From positions 394,963 to 458,962 of the forward strand of contig JADJWJ010000021.1 of assembly GCA_016716425.1 (NCBI GenBank): a stretch of DNA of 64,000 nt, in the 5' to 3' direction. Under the pieces are notes generated by a model, which worked only from the letters and a program-made list of their open reading frames with translations, was not told the origin of the DNA and did not search any database. Origin of the DNA: Betaproteobacteria bacterium. Its GTDB lineage: Bacteria; Pseudomonadota; Gammaproteobacteria; Burkholderiales; Casimicrobiaceae. Every line of letters begins with the position of its first letter. Within the stretch, counting starts at the first letter, position 1. The position numbers and the translations under genes are program-made. Below are positions 48,056 through 57,337 of this stretch, piece by piece.

Positions 48056-49483
48056 CTAGTTGAACCGCACGTACGCGAAGTCGACCGGCTGCTTGTTGAT
48101 GCCCGCGAGCGGCGGCGCGATCCAGTTCGCGAACTTGCCCGGCGCGACGACGCGGCCCATCAGCGACGCCACGAACGCGCGGTCCTCCGCCGTCGGCAGC
48201 CAATCGCGGACGTGGGCGTTCCATTCCGCCTCCGACACGACGCGGCCGTCCGGCGACACGCGCGCGTTGGCGAGCGTGCCGATCTTCCGGTTGAACGCCT
48301 TGTGCGGCACGGCCAGCCGGAACGGGATGCCGGCCTTCTCGATCACCTTGTTCCAGCGGTTCACGCCGCCGATCGAGTCCTTGATGTAGTCATCGCGCAG
48401 CACCTCGTTCAGTGCATTGAGCATCGGCACCTCGCGCTCGCCGAGCCTGCCGTCGGCGATCTCCAGCACCTTGTACGTCTGGCCGTGCAGCCGGTGGTCG
48501 TCGGCGCGCTTGCCCTCCTCGAAGCGGCCCTTCAGCCCCGCGCTGTAGAACGTCGCGGCATTGGACGACTGGTCGGCGCCGAAGAGGTCGATCGTCACCG
48601 AGAAGTGGAAGTTGAGGTAGCGCTGGATCGTCGGCAGGTCGATGACGCCGGCGGCGCGCAGTTTCGCGACGTCGTCGGTTGCGAGCTCGTGCATCGCGTC
48701 GCACGTGCGCTGGATGATCCGCGATACGCCGGATTCGCCGACGAACATGTGGTGCGCCTCCTCCGTCAGCATGAACTTCGTCGTCCGGGCCAGCGGGTCG
48801 AAGCCGGACTCCGCGAGCGCGCACAACTGGAACTTGCCGTCGCGGTCGGTGAAGTAGGTGAACATGAAGAACGACAGCCAGTCGGGCGTCTTCTCGTTGA
48901 ACGCGCCCAGGATCCGCGGGTTGTTCGCGTCGCCGGAACGCCGCTCGAGCAGTGCCTCGGCTTCCTCGCGCCCGTCGCGGCCGAAGTAGCGGTGCAGCAG
49001 GTAGACCATCGCCCACAGATGCCGCCCTTCCTCGACGTTGACCTGGAACAGGTTGCGCAGGTCGTACTGCGACGGGCAGGTGAGCCCGAGGTGGCGCTGC
49101 TGCTCGACGGACGCGGGCTCGGTGTCGCCCTGCGTGACGATGATGCGCCGCAGGTTCGCCCGGTGCTCGCCCGGGACGTCCTGCCACGCCGGCTCGCCCA
49201 GGTGTTCGCCGAAGTGGATCGCGCGGTCGGCGTCGGTCGGCGTGAGAAAGATGCCCCAGCGGTAGTCGGGCATCTTCACGTGGTCGAAGTGCGCCCAGCC
49301 GGACGGATCGACGGACACCGCCGTGCGCAGGTACACGTCGAAGTCGGTGCTGCCGTCCGGTCCCATTTCCGACCACCACTTGAGGTAGTTCGGCTGCCAG
49401 TGCTCGAGCGCGCGCTGCAGCGTGCGGTCGGAGGCCAGGTTGACGTTGTTGGGGATCTTCTCGCTGTAGTCGATGGCTGCCAT
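48056..49483 (-). CDS. boxB: Benzoyl-CoA 2,3-epoxidase oxygenase component BoxB
   Basis: The diiron oxygenase that epoxidises benzoyl-CoA (475 aa, normal length). Two ExxH-type iron motifs are visible, in NVEEGRHLWAMVYLLHRYFG and TEEAHHMFVGE. The N-terminus IDYSEKIPNNVNL is typical. The ATG at 49483 is chosen, since the long frame upstream is an out-of-frame reading of boxC. It follows boxC by 17 bases. Confidence 0.97.
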   Translation of the reverse strand: MAAIDYSEKIPNNVNLASDRTLQRALEHWQPNYLKWWSEMGPDGSTDFDVYLRTAVSVDPSGWAHFDHVKMPDYRWGIFLTPTDADRAIHFGEHLGEPAWQDVPGEHRANLRRIIVTQGDTEPASVEQQRHLGLTCPSQYDLRNLFQVNVEEGRHLWAMVYLLHRYFGRDGREEAEALLERRSGDANNPRILGAFNEKTPDWLSFFMFTYFTDRDGKFQLCALAESGFDPLARTTKFMLTEEAHHMFVGESGVSRIIQRTCDAMHELATDDVAKLRAAGVIDLPTIQRYLNFHFSVTIDLFGADQSSNAATFYSAGLKGRFEEGKRADDHRLHGQTYKVLEIADGRLGEREVPMLNALNEVLRDDYIKDSIGGVNRWNKVIEKAGIPFRLAVPHKAFNRKIGTLANARVSPDGRVVSEAEWNAHVRDWLPTAEDRAFVASLMGRVVAPGKFANWIAPPLAGINKQPVDFAYVRFN

Positions 49484-49500
49484 GTCGGGGTCCTTGCGCG

Positions 49501-51159
49501 TCAGACGCGCTGAAAGTCGAATTGCGCCTTGCCGCCCTTGCCGTAGACCTTGAGCGCGCCCTTGTCGCCGACCGCGTTGGGCCGGATGAAGATCCAGTTC
49601 TGCCACGCCGACAGCCGCCCGAAGATGCGCGTCTCCATCGTCTCGCGGCCGCCGAAGCGCAGGTTGGCCTCCATGCCGGTCAGCGCGTCGGGCGACATGC
49701 TGGACCGTTCCTCCAGCGCGAGGCGGATCTCGTCGTCCCAGTCGAGGTCGTCCGGCGCGCTGGTGACGAGCCCGAGCCGGTCCGCCTCGGACGTCGCCAA
49801 TCGCGTGCCCTGCGTGCGCTCGACGGCGGCGATCTGCGCCGCATCGTCGTAGAACCGCCGGGCGAGGCGCGTCTGCCCGTTCACCATCGGATAGGCGCCG
49901 AAGTTCAGCGCGGACGCGGCCATCGTCGGCTCCGTCGCCGGCGCGTCCGGCAGCCGCAGCATGTACGTGCGGTCGGCGGCCAGCGCCAGTTCGAGCAGCG
50001 TCCCGGCGAAGCAGGAGCCGCGATCGACCAGCGCGAACAGCGTGCGCGACGACACGTCGAGGCGCGCCAGCGTGCGGCGCAGGAAGCCGACGGTCTCGCG
50101 CACCAGCCAGTGCTGCGCGTGGCGCGCGAGCGTCGCGTCGACGGCGAGCACCGCGTCGATGTCGCCTTCCGTCCGGAAGAGCCACGTGCCGATCGCGAGC
50201 TCGTTCGTGCGCATCGTGAGGATCGCGTCGTCGAGTTCGCGAGCGAGCGCCAACGGCCACCAGCGCGCGCCGGCGGCCTCGATGCCGGCGACGTCCGCGG
50301 GTTGCGGCGCCGCGGGCGCGCGCACGGTGAACGTCGCCGTGCGCGCCGCGCGGTCGATCGCGACGTCGACGTGCTCGTAGCGGTAGCCGGCGTCGTCGTC
50401 GCGGCGGGCGAGCGGCGTCAGCGCGACGCCCGCAGCACCCGCCGGCCGGTCGCTGCCGGCGGCGAGCGCCTCGGCGCGGCGGCGGACGGCGGCCGCGAAT
50501 TCGGCGGGCCGGACGATCTCGTCGACCAGCCGCCAGTCCTTGGCGCGCTGCCCGCGGATGCCTTCGGTGACCGTGCAGAACACGTCGGCCAGGTCGTGGC
50601 GGACATGGCGCTTGTCGGTGACGCGCGTCAATCCGCCGGTGCCGGGCAGCACGCCGAGCAGCGGGACCTCCGGCAGCGCGACCGTCGACGAGCGGTCGTC
50701 GATCAGCCAGATCTCGTCGCACGCCAACGCGAGCTCGTAGCCGCCGCCGGCGCACGCGCCGTTCACGGCGGCGATGAACTTGAGGCCCGAGTGGCGGCTC
50801 GCGTCCTCCATCCCGTTGCGGGTCTCGTTGGTGAACTTGCAGAAGTTGACCTTCCACGCGTGCGTGGACAGGCCCAGCATGAAGATGTTGGCGCCCGAGC
50901 AGAAGATGCGGTCCTTGCCGCTCGTCACGATCACGCTCCGCACCTCCGGATGCTCGAAGCGGATCCGCTGCAGCGCGTCGGAGAGCTCGATGTCCACACC
51001 CAGGTCGTACGAGTTGAGCTTCAGCTTGTAGCCGTCGCGGATGCCGCCGTCCTCGGCGATGTCCATCGTCAACGTGGCGATCGGCCCGTCGCAGGCGAGC
51101 TTCCAGTGCCGGTAGCGCGACGGCTCGGTGCGGTAGTCCACCCTGGGGTCAGTCGACAT
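49501..51159 (-). CDS. boxC: 2,3-epoxybenzoyl-CoA dihydrolase BoxC
   Basis: A crotonase-superfamily enzyme (552 aa) that opens the epoxide ring to 3,4-dehydroadipyl-CoA semialdehyde and formate. The oxyanion-hole segments SGANIFMLGLSTHAWKVNFC and NGACAGGGYELALACDEI are typical. GGAGGATTCC precedes the ATG (51159). First gene of the boxCBA operon, downstream of boxR. Confidence 0.97.
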   Translation of the reverse strand: MSTDPRVDYRTEPSRYRHWKLACDGPIATLTMDIAEDGGIRDGYKLKLNSYDLGVDIELSDALQRIRFEHPEVRSVIVTSGKDRIFCSGANIFMLGLSTHAWKVNFCKFTNETRNGMEDASRHSGLKFIAAVNGACAGGGYELALACDEIWLIDDRSSTVALPEVPLLGVLPGTGGLTRVTDKRHVRHDLADVFCTVTEGIRGQRAKDWRLVDEIVRPAEFAAAVRRRAEALAAGSDRPAGAAGVALTPLARRDDDAGYRYEHVDVAIDRAARTATFTVRAPAAPQPADVAGIEAAGARWWPLALARELDDAILTMRTNELAIGTWLFRTEGDIDAVLAVDATLARHAQHWLVRETVGFLRRTLARLDVSSRTLFALVDRGSCFAGTLLELALAADRTYMLRLPDAPATEPTMAASALNFGAYPMVNGQTRLARRFYDDAAQIAAVERTQGTRLATSEADRLGLVTSAPDDLDWDDEIRLALEERSSMSPDALTGMEANLRFGGRETMETRIFGRLSAWQNWIFIRPNAVGDKGALKVYGKGGKAQFDFQRV

Positions 51160-51211
51160 CGGAATCCTCCGGAGTCCGTTCGCGGCGGGCGAGGGCGCCG
51201 GTGACGGGTCG

Positions 51212-51257
51212 TGCACTCTAATGCATGAAATTTCCCGGAGTCAAGCACTAAAGTGCA
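51212..51257 (-). promoter_or_regulatory. boxC promoter with two BoxR-type operators
   Basis: On the minus strand TTGACT serves as a -35 with a TAGAGT-like -10 after 18 bases. TGCA-CTCTAA-TGCA (51212-51225) overlaps the -10. AGCA-CTAAAG-TGCA (51244-51257), a one-base variant, lies over and upstream of the -35. TGCA-N6-TGCA is the operator form I recall for BoxR of Azoarcus. Bound BoxR would block RNA polymerase, with release by benzoyl-CoA. Confidence 0.72.
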
Positions 51258-51294
51258 TGATCCGGGGCCGCCGCCTGCTTGTCCAGGCCGTGGC

Positions 51295-52197
51295 TTACGC
51301 GGCTGCCGCAATTCGCGGCATCAGGGCGGCGCGCAACTCGAGGTACGCGTCCGCGAGCGACTTGCCGCTGGTGTCGAACGTCAGGTCGGCGCGGGCGTAC
51401 GCTTCCTCGCGCCCGGTCAGGATCCGTTCGAGGTCCGCCATCGCCTCGGCGTTGCCGGCCATCGGCCGCAGATCGCCCTGCGCGATCACTCGCTTCATAT
51501 GGTCCCCCGGCGCGGCGCGCAGCCACACGGTGTAGCAGCGCGCGAGCAGGAGGTCGAACGTCAGCGGCTCGGACACGATGCCGCCGCCCGTGGCCACCAC
51601 GACGCGCCCGTGGCTGCCCACCGTCTCCTCCAGCGCGCGCAACTCGTAGCGCCGATACGCGGACATTCCGTACAGCGAGTGGATCTCGCGCACGGCGCAG
51701 CCGGCCAGCCGCTCGATGACCCGGTCCAGCTCGACGAACGGCGCCGCCAGGTCGTCGGCCAGCATGCGGCCCAGCGTCGACTTGCCGGCCCCGCGCAGGC
51801 CAATGAGCGCGATGCGGCCGCCGCGCGCGGGATCCGGCGGGCCCGCACCGAACATCTCGGCCAGCGCCCGCCGCGCGCGCGCCAGCGAGGCATCGTCGCG
51901 ACCGGCGAGCAGCTGCCGGATCGACGCCCATTCGGGCGACGGGAGCGACTCCTCGCCCACGAGGTCGCCGATCGTGGAACCCAGCGCCTGCGCGAGCTGA
52001 CGCAGCAGCAGCACCGACGCGTTGCCGAGGCCGGACTCGAGGTTGGCGAGGTGCCGCTCGGAGATCCGCGCCGCGCGGGCGAGCCCCCGGCGCGACAGGC
52101 CGCGGCGCATGCGCAGCGCGCGCACGCGGTCGCCGACGGCCCCCAGGAACGGGTCCCTGGCGGCGACCAGCGGCAGTGCGTCGGAATTCTGATTCAT
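51295..52197 (-). CDS. boxR: Benzoyl-CoA-responsive transcriptional regulator BoxR
   Basis: A 300-residue repressor with an N-terminal XRE-type HTH (about 20-75; LRMRRGLSRRGLARAARISE) joined to a shikimate kinase-like C-terminal domain (about 125-290; GLRGAGKSTLGRML). In BoxR/BzdR-type regulators the kinase-like domain binds benzoyl-CoA. It lies between the two operator-bearing promoters it should control. Confidence 0.96.
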   Translation of the reverse strand: MNQNSDALPLVAARDPFLGAVGDRVRALRMRRGLSRRGLARAARISERHLANLESGLGNASVLLLRQLAQALGSTIGDLVGEESLPSPEWASIRQLLAGRDDASLARARRALAEMFGAGPPDPARGGRIALIGLRGAGKSTLGRMLADDLAAPFVELDRVIERLAGCAVREIHSLYGMSAYRRYELRALEETVGSHGRVVVATGGGIVSEPLTFDLLLARCYTVWLRAAPGDHMKRVIAQGDLRPMAGNAEAMADLERILTGREEAYARADLTFDTSGKSLADAYLELRAALMPRIAAAA

Positions 52198-52224
52198 GCT
52201 CGTGGCGCCATCCTACCGGAAACC

Positions 52225-52270
52225 TGCACTGGAATGCTTGACAACGTGAATTCCGTTGCACTAAGGTAAC
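52225..52270 (+). promoter_or_regulatory. bclA promoter with BoxR-type operators
   Basis: A perfect TTGACA (52238-52243) and a weak TAAGGT -10 (52262-52267) after 18 bases. TGCA-CTGGAA-TGCT (52225-52238) overlaps the -35, and TGCA-CTAAGG-TAAC (52257-52270) overlaps the -10. Both are degenerate in the second half-site but have the same N6 spacing as the boxC sites. They lie 27-72 bases from the boxR start as well, so autoregulation is possible. Confidence 0.65.
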
Positions 52271-52322
52271 AGAGCAGGTTTGGCAGATCAATCCGCCGCC
52301 CGAAGCGGATCCGCGCCGTCCT

Positions 52323-52360
52323 ACCCGCGGCAGCCCCAACGACCCGCGGCAGCCCCAACG
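52323..52360 (+). repeat. Exact 19-bp tandem duplication before the bclA ribosome site
   Basis: Two identical 19-base units, 52323-52341 and 52342-52360 (ACCCGCGGCAGCCCCAACG). They directly precede GAGGAACC and the bclA ATG, in the 5' untranslated region. Confidence 0.95.
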
Positions 52361-52368
52361 GAGGAACC

Positions 52369-53937
52369 ATGGGAGTCCCCGGCGTACCGCCGTCGTCGCG
52401 CTTCAACTTCGCGCAGCACGTCTTCGCGCGCAATGCCGGCCGCGCCGGCAAGGCCGCCTACGTCGACGACGCCGGGACGCTCACGTACGGCGAGCTCGAA
52501 CGCGCGGCCGGCCGCATGGCGGCCGCGCTCGCCGCGCTCGGCCTGCGCCGCGAGGAGCGCGTGTTCGTCTGCATGCTGGACACGCTCGACTGGCCGGTGA
52601 CGTTCCTCGGTGCGCTGCACGCGGGCGTGGTGCCGGCGGCGATCAACACGCTGCTCACCGCCGACGACTATGCGTACATGCTGGAGCACAGCCGGGCGCA
52701 GGCGGTGTTCGTGTCCGGCGCGCTGCTGCCGGTGGTCACGCAGGCGATGGCCAAGGCGGCGCACGAAGTGCGGCACGTGATCGTGTCGCGGCCGACCGGG
52801 CCGCTGCCCGCCGGCGCGCACGACTTCGCCGCGCTGCTGGCCGCGCAGTCCGGGAATGCACCGCCGCCGGCGGCCACCCTCGCCGACGACATCGCGTTCT
52901 GGCTGTACTCGTCCGGATCGACCGGCCGGCCCAAGGGCACCGTCCACACGCACGGCAACCTGTACGCGACCGCGGAAACGTACGGCCTGCCGGTCCTCGG
53001 CGTGCGCGAGGACGACGTCGTGTTCTCCGCGGCCAAGCTCTTCTTCGCCTACGGGCTCGGCAACGCGCTGACGTTCCCGCTGGCGGCCGGCGCCACGACG
53101 ATCCTGATGGCCGAGCGGCCGACACCGCAGGCGGTGTTCCGCCGGCTCACCGAGCGCAAGCCGACGATCTTCTGCGGCGTGCCCACGCTGTACGCCGCCA
53201 TGTTGGCGGCCCCCGACCTGCCGACGCGCGCCGACGTGCGGATGCGCCGCTGCGCGTCCGCGGGAGAGCCGCTGCCGAAGGACATCGGCGAGCGCTTCGC
53301 CGCCCGCTTCGGCTGCGACGTGCTCGACGGCATCGGCTCGACCGAGATGCTGCACATCTTCCTGTCCAACCGACCGGGCGAGGTCCGCTACGGCACGACC
53401 GGCGTGCCGGTGGAAGGCTACGACGTCGAACTGCGCGGCGAGGACGGCCACCCGGTGGCCGACGGCGAGATCGGCGATCTCTACATCCGCGGGCCGTCCG
53501 CGGCGCTCATGTACTGGGCCAATCGCGAGCAGTCGCGCACGACGTTCCAGGGCGCGTGGACGAAGAGCGGCGACAAGTACGTGCGCGACGGCGACGGCTT
53601 CTACACGTACTCCGGCCGCAGCGACGACATGCTGAAGGTGTCGGGCCAGTACGTGTCGCCGTTCGAGGTCGAGGCGGCGCTGATGAAACACGCGGCGGTG
53701 TTGGAGGCCGCGGTCGTCGGGCGCACGGAGGACGGGCTCACGAAGACGCTCGCCTACGTGGTCCTGAAGCCCGGGCACGACGGCGGCGACGCGATGGCCG
53801 AGACGCTGAAGGCATTCGTCAAGGACCAGTTGGCGCCGTACAAGTACCCGCGCGAGATCCGCTTCATCGCCGAGTTGCCCAAGACCGCCACCGGCAAGAT
53901 CCAGCGGTTCAAGCTGCGCGAGAGCGCCAACGGATGA
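52369..53937 (+). CDS. bclA: Benzoate-CoA ligase
   Basis: Activates benzoate to benzoyl-CoA with ATP (522 aa). The AMP-binding motif YSSGSTGRPKGTVHTHGN (near residue 181), the adenylation motif GSTEMLHIF and the C-terminal lysine motif PKTATGKIQRFKLR are present. The N-terminus NFAQHVFARNAGRAGKAAYV is typical of benzoate-CoA ligases. Close relatives accept 2-aminobenzoate or hydroxybenzoates, so exact substrate is inferred from boxABC. A GAGGAACC site lies before the ATG. Confidence 0.95.
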   Translation: MGVPGVPPSSRFNFAQHVFARNAGRAGKAAYVDDAGTLTYGELERAAGRMAAALAALGLRREERVFVCMLDTLDWPVTFLGALHAGVVPAAINTLLTADDYAYMLEHSRAQAVFVSGALLPVVTQAMAKAAHEVRHVIVSRPTGPLPAGAHDFAALLAAQSGNAPPPAATLADDIAFWLYSSGSTGRPKGTVHTHGNLYATAETYGLPVLGVREDDVVFSAAKLFFAYGLGNALTFPLAAGATTILMAERPTPQAVFRRLTERKPTIFCGVPTLYAAMLAAPDLPTRADVRMRRCASAGEPLPKDIGERFAARFGCDVLDGIGSTEMLHIFLSNRPGEVRYGTTGVPVEGYDVELRGEDGHPVADGEIGDLYIRGPSAALMYWANREQSRTTFQGAWTKSGDKYVRDGDGFYTYSGRSDDMLKVSGQYVSPFEVEAALMKHAAVLEAAVVGRTEDGLTKTLAYVVLKPGHDGGDAMAETLKAFVKDQLAPYKYPREIRFIAELPKTATGKIQRFKLRESANG

Positions 53938-54785
53938 GGGCGCCGTTGCGGCGCCCACCGGCTGCGGACGCGCCGGCGACGCAGTTCGCCACGCTGGCGC
54001 TCGCCGGTCGCGATGTGCGGCTCGAGTACGCATGGGTGGGGTCCGCGCGCGCGGACGCGCCGCTCGTCGTGTTCCTGCACGAGGGCCTGGGCTCGCTTGC
54101 CATGTGGAAGGACTATCCCGGGGCGTTGTGCGCCGCGGCGGGCGTGCGCGGCCTCGTGTTCTCGCGCGAAGGCTACGGACGGTCGACGCCGCGGCCGCCG
54201 GGCGAGCGCTGGCCGGTGGACTTCATGCACCGGCAGGCGCACACCGTGCTGCCGGCGCTGTTCGCGCACCTCGGGATCCGCGCGTGGCCGTGGCTCATCG
54301 GCCACAGCGACGGCGGGTCGATCGCGCTCCTGTACGCCGCCGCGTACCCGGACCGCGTGGCCGGCGTGATCGCCGTGGCGCCGCACCTCTTCGTCGAGGA
54401 CGTGTCGGTCCGCAGCATCGACGCCGCGCGCGCGGCGTACGAGGCGACCGACCTGCGCGCGCGCCTCGCCCGCTACCACGCCGACCCGGACTCGGCGTTC
54501 TGGGGCTGGAACGACATCTGGCTCGATCCCGCGTTCCGCGGCTGGAACATCGAGGCCGCGCTGCCGGCGATCCGCTGTCCGGTGCTGGCCGTGCAGGGCG
54601 AGGACGACGAGTACGGGACGATGGCGCAGGTCGAGGGTGTGGCGCGCCTCGTGCCGCAGGCGCGGCTCGTCAAGCTGCCGGCGTGCGGCCACTCGCCGCA
54701 CCGCGACCAGCCGGCGGCGCTCACCGCGGCGGTGGTGGCGTTCCTGCGGCAGCACGGAATCGGGGAGGTGGCCGGCCCGCGTTAG
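53934..54785 (+). CDS. Alpha/beta hydrolase of the box cluster
   Basis: A 283-residue hydrolase. The nucleophile elbow GHSDGG (Ser near residue 126), the oxyanion-side HEGLGSLAMW, the acid near GEDDEYG and the catalytic His in CGHSPHRD are present. It overlaps bclA by four bases (ATGA). In other box clusters a lactone hydrolase or thioesterase stands in this position; a benzoyl-CoA or epoxide side-product salvage role is inference. Confidence 0.92.
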   Translation: MRAPLRRPPAADAPATQFATLALAGRDVRLEYAWVGSARADAPLVVFLHEGLGSLAMWKDYPGALCAAAGVRGLVFSREGYGRSTPRPPGERWPVDFMHRQAHTVLPALFAHLGIRAWPWLIGHSDGGSIALLYAAAYPDRVAGVIAVAPHLFVEDVSVRSIDAARAAYEATDLRARLARYHADPDSAFWGWNDIWLDPAFRGWNIEAALPAIRCPVLAVQGEDDEYGTMAQVEGVARLVPQARLVKLPACGHSPHRDQPAALTAAVVAFLRQHGIGEVAGPR

Positions 54786-54940
54786 GAGGCCGGCGCCGCA
54801 CGGCAGGGCAGGGCGGTCGCGCCTTCGCACGGCGCGCCCGTTGGGGTAAGGTTCGGGTCACGCGACCCGAGGGTGGCAACGGCAGGTTCCGCCGAGGGGC
54901 GGAGGTGCCGGACAACAGGTTTCACACGGAGGAGATGAAC

Positions 54941-56113
54941 ATGCGCAAGACCCGTTTGCTGACCGCGCTGGCTGTCGCGGCAGCGCTGGCCGTCCCGGCC
55001 ACCGATGCGCTGGCGCAGGCCGCCGGCAAGCTCAAGGTCGGCTTCATGCTGCCCTACACCGGCACGTTCGCGGCGCTCGGCACCGCGATCGAGAACGGCT
55101 TCCGGCTGTACGTCAACGAGCAGGGCGGCAAGCTGGGCGGCCGCGAGATCGAGTTCGTCAAGGTCGACGACGAGTCGGAGCCGTCCAAGGGCGCCGACAA
55201 CGTCAACAAGTTGATCAAGCGCGACAACGTCGACGTCGTCGTCGGCACCGTGCACTCCGGCGTGGCGATGGCGATGGCCAAGGTCGCGAAGGAGACCGGC
55301 ACGCTGCTGGTGATCCCGAACGCCGGTGCGGTGGCGATCACGGGCCCGATGTGCGCGCAAAACATCTTCCGCACGTCGTTCTCGAACTGGCAGCCCGGCT
55401 ACGCGATGGGCGTGGTCGCCGCTGAGCGCGGGCACAAGAAGGTGATGACGATCACGTGGAAGTACGCGGCGGGCGACGAATCCGTGGGCGGCTTCAAGGA
55501 AGGCTTCGAAAAGGGCGGCGGGCAGGTGATCAAGGACCTGACGCTGCCGTTCCCGAACGTCGAGTTCCAGGCGCTGCTGACCGAGATCGCCGCGGCCAAG
55601 CCCGACGCCGTCTACACGTTCTTCGCCGGCGGCGGCGCCGTGAAGTTCGTCAAGGATTACGCGGCGGCGGGCCTCAACAAGACGATCCCGCTGTACGGCG
55701 CCGGCTTCCTCACCGACGGCACGCTGGAGGCGCAGGGCGACGCGGCGCAAGGGCTGTTGACCACGCTGCACTACGGCGACGGCCTCACGCTGGCCAAGGA
55801 CAAGGCGTTCCGCGCCGCGTACTCGGCCGCGTACAAGATGCAGCCGGACGTCTACGCGGTGGGCGGCTACGACGCCGCGCAGCTGCTCGGCATCGGCCTC
55901 ACCGCGGTCAAGGGCGACATGGCGAAGAAGGCCGACCTCTACAAGGCGATGGCCGCCGCCAAGATCGACAGCCCGCGCGGCGCGTTCACGCTCGGCAAGA
56001 ACCACGACCCGGTGCAGGACATCTACCTGCGCAAGGTCGAAGGCAAGGAGAACAAGGTCGTCGGCATCGCGGTGAAGGCGCTCGCCGACCCGGGCCGCGG
56101 CTGCACGATGTAG
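54941..56113 (+). CDS. livK: Branched-chain amino acid/aromatic ABC transporter substrate-binding protein
   Basis: A 390-residue periplasmic binding protein with a signal peptide (about 1-25, ALAQA) followed by KLKVGFMLPYTGTFAALG, a type I fold. The ATG at 54941 is used: the GGAGGAG at 54928-54934 is 6 bases upstream, whereas the ATG at 54935 touches it. The binding-protein subgroup of aromatic catabolic clusters often takes up benzoate or its precursors. Separated from the hydrolase by 155 bases with a 7-bp hairpin (54853-54870). Confidence 0.92.
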   Translation: MRKTRLLTALAVAAALAVPATDALAQAAGKLKVGFMLPYTGTFAALGTAIENGFRLYVNEQGGKLGGREIEFVKVDDESEPSKGADNVNKLIKRDNVDVVVGTVHSGVAMAMAKVAKETGTLLVIPNAGAVAITGPMCAQNIFRTSFSNWQPGYAMGVVAAERGHKKVMTITWKYAAGDESVGGFKEGFEKGGGQVIKDLTLPFPNVEFQALLTEIAAAKPDAVYTFFAGGGAVKFVKDYAAAGLNKTIPLYGAGFLTDGTLEAQGDAAQGLLTTLHYGDGLTLAKDKAFRAAYSAAYKMQPDVYAVGGYDAAQLLGIGLTAVKGDMAKKADLYKAMAAAKIDSPRGAFTLGKNHDPVQDIYLRKVEGKENKVVGIAVKALADPGRGCTM

Positions 56114-56328
56114 ACGCTGCGCGGCGCGACGGGGTCGTGCCGCCGTGCCGTGCGGCGAGCATCGAGGTGGGCCTGCCGCGGGCGGACGACGTGCGCCCCG
56201 GCGCATCTGAGCGAGCGCCGAGGGGTCGCAGTTCCGGGCGTCCGGCGGCGCAACTGCAGATCCTCGCGTCGCTCGCGATGACACCGCGGTAGGGGGGCAG
56301 GAAACCCCGGGCGAACGCAGTCGACCCG

Positions 56329-57198
56329 ATGGATCTGCCCACCTTCCTGGTCCAGTGCCTGAATGCCCTGCAGTACGGGCTGCTCTTGTTCCTCGTCGCG
56401 AGCGGGCTGACGCTGATCTTCGGGATCATGGGCGTGATCAACCTCGCCCACGGCAGCTTCTACATGATCGGCGCGTACCTCGCGTTCGCGCTCGCGCCGC
56501 TGTTCGGCGGCAACTTCTTCGTGACCCTTGCCGCGGGACTCGTGCTCGCGGTCGCGTTCGGCTACGTGCTGGAGTGGCTGTTCATTTCCTACCTGTACGA
56601 GCGTGACCACCTGCAGCAGGTGCTGATGACCTACGGCCTCATCCTCGTGTTCGAGGAGCTGCGCAGCATCCTCGTCGGCAACGACGTGCACGGCGTGCCG
56701 GTGCCCAAGGTGCTGGCCGGCAGCATCCAGCTGGGCGACCTCATGCAGTACCCGGTGTACCGGCTCGCGATCTCCGGCGTGTGCCTCGCCGTCGCGGCGC
56801 TGCTGTACTTCGTCATCGCGCGCACGCGGCTCGGCATGATGATCCGCGCGGGCGCCTCGAACCGCGAGATGGTGCAGTCGCTCGGCATCGACATCAAGTT
56901 CCTCTACCGCGTCGTGTTCGCGGCGGGCGTGGCGCTCGCCGTGCTGGCCGGGATGATCGCGGCGCCGGTGTCGTCGGTGTACCCGAACATGGGCGCGCAG
57001 GTGCTGATCATCTGCTTCGTCGTCGTCGTGATCGGCGGCATCGGCTCGGTGCGCGGCGCGTTCCTCGCGGCGATCCTGGTCGGCATCGTCGACACGTTCG
57101 GCAAGGTGCTGTTCCCGCAGGCGGCGGGCGTGCTCGTCTACCTGCTGATGGCGGCGATCCTGCTGTGGAAGCCCGAGGGGCTGTTCAAGCAGGGCTAG
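56329..57198 (+). CDS. livH: Branched-chain/aromatic ABC transporter permease LivH
   Basis: A 289-residue permease with eight or so helices, the N-terminal FLVASGLTLIFGIMGVINLA block and GGIGSVRGAFLAAILVGIVD near the ATPase contact. The 215-base gap before it holds no gene; it contains a GC-rich, repeat-like sequence ending in CTGCAGATCCTCGCGTCGCT-type sequence near 56260. Confidence 0.95.
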   Translation: MDLPTFLVQCLNALQYGLLLFLVASGLTLIFGIMGVINLAHGSFYMIGAYLAFALAPLFGGNFFVTLAAGLVLAVAFGYVLEWLFISYLYERDHLQQVLMTYGLILVFEELRSILVGNDVHGVPVPKVLAGSIQLGDLMQYPVYRLAISGVCLAVAALLYFVIARTRLGMMIRAGASNREMVQSLGIDIKFLYRVVFAAGVALAVLAGMIAAPVSSVYPNMGAQVLIICFVVVVIGGIGSVRGAFLAAILVGIVDTFGKVLFPQAAGVLVYLLMAAILLWKPEGLFKQG

Positions 57199-57228
57199 GC
57201 AATCTTCGAGCGAATGACTGCACCGACG

Positions 57229-57305
57229 CGCCCCTCCCCCCCATGCGGGGAGAGGGTCGGTTGTGGGCGCCGACCCCCCCCCTGTGGGAGGGTTGGGGTG
57301 AGGGT
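57229..57305. repeat. Intergenic repeat between livH and livM
   Basis: Contains CGCCCCTCCCCCCC and GGGGAGAGGG, then a second CCCCCCCCC / GTGGGAGGGTTGGGGTGAGGG part. It shares GGAGAGGGT and GGTTGGGGTGAGGG with the element at 41691-41731. It splits an otherwise tight operon, but has no T-tract. Confidence 0.75.
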
Positions 57306-57337
57306 GTCGCGCGACCGGAACGCGAGCTGACGGCCCG

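Noticed and set aside
46425..48224. A 599-residue minus-strand frame through the G-rich tract
   Set aside because: It is an out-of-frame reading of boxA with Arg/Pro-rich composition, held open by the G+C bias and the low-complexity tract.
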